DNA from: Myxococcales bacterium
GTDB taxonomy: Bacteria; Myxococcota; Myxococcia; Myxococcales; Myxococcaceae
Reading direction: 5' to 3'
Length of the DNA: 64,000 nt
Assembly: GCA_016191815.1 (NCBI GenBank)
Contig: JACPVI010000048.1
Location: 1-64,000 of the forward strand
The position numbers were made by a program, and so were the translations under genes. Positions 62,276-64,000 of this stretch are shown piece after piece (position 1 is the stretch's first letter; every line of letters starts with the position of its first letter). Below the pieces are notes generated by a model. It saw only the letters and a list, made by a program, of their open reading frames with translations, searched no databases and had not been told where the DNA came from.

Positions 62276-64000
<1,725 letters not shown>

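Overview
The window is uniformly GC-rich, with strong G/C preference at third codon positions. It carries several features typical of Myxococcota (myxobacteria and relatives): Ser/Thr kinases of the HRDVSPHN type, PEGA-domain kinases, an FHA-type sigma54 activator, PilZ proteins, zinc-ribbon/DUF3426 proteins, four-helix-bundle (S23-type) proteins and very many lipoproteins. I infer a chromosomal fragment of a myxobacterium-like deltaproteobacterium; the species cannot be named from the sequence.

Layout. 1-8.8 kb is housekeeping: rho (minus, cut by the window edge), ligA, an acylphosphatase, a DUF3052 protein, an RNase E/G enzyme behind a structured 300-base leader, a PilZ protein, a YihY-type membrane protein and an IHF/HU protein. 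8.8-17.7 kb (minus) is a non-flagellar type III secretion (T3SS) core: sctF-like, sctI, sctJ, an unknown gene, sctQ, a fliO-like gene, sctR, sctS, sctT, sctU, sctV. The order from sctQ onward is that of flagellar fliMN-O-P-Q-R-flhB-flhA. No ATPase, secretin or stator gene is present. 17.9-32 kb is accessory: PilZ, a VWA protein, an S23-type protein flanked by a 57-base inverted repeat, an FtsX-like permease with a receiver protein, a large protein with a caspase-like His/Cys pair, a radical SAM enzyme, a GH19 hydrolase with DUF4214-like repeats, an FHA sigma54 activator and an unknown proline-rich protein.

32.4-45.9 kb holds a PEGA kinase, a four-gene envelope operon ending in a large lipoprotein, a polyhydroxyalkanoate-type module (PhaR-like regulator, phasin, ParA-like ATPase), two tandem ArsA-like ATPases, two lipoproteins and an M48 protease. 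46-48 kb (minus) encodes a NolX/HrpF-like putative translocator with an LcrH/SycD-like chaperone. 48.1-64 kb has ruvX-mltG, a glycosyltransferase downstream of a giant kinase/NB-ARC/TPR regulator, a papain-like protein with six identical heptapeptide repeats, a second copy of the large lipoprotein next to a peptide-binding protein, a Phd/VapC-type toxin-antitoxin pair, an ABC-2 exporter and prkA (cut by the window end).

Main inference: these parts look like one secretion programme, with a flagellum-like T3SS core, an oversized needle candidate, a translocator/chaperone pair elsewhere, and candidate secreted enzymes. Similar -24/-12-like sequences (GGCAC or GGCAAG, then 4-5 bases, then TGAA, TGCA or CGCA) lie upstream of sctF, sctQ, sctV, the GH19 gene, the unknown gene at 30.8 kb and the translocator gene. 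The FHA sigma54 activator at 29 kb is the natural candidate regulator. All of this rests on reading by eye and has not been tested by search or experiment.
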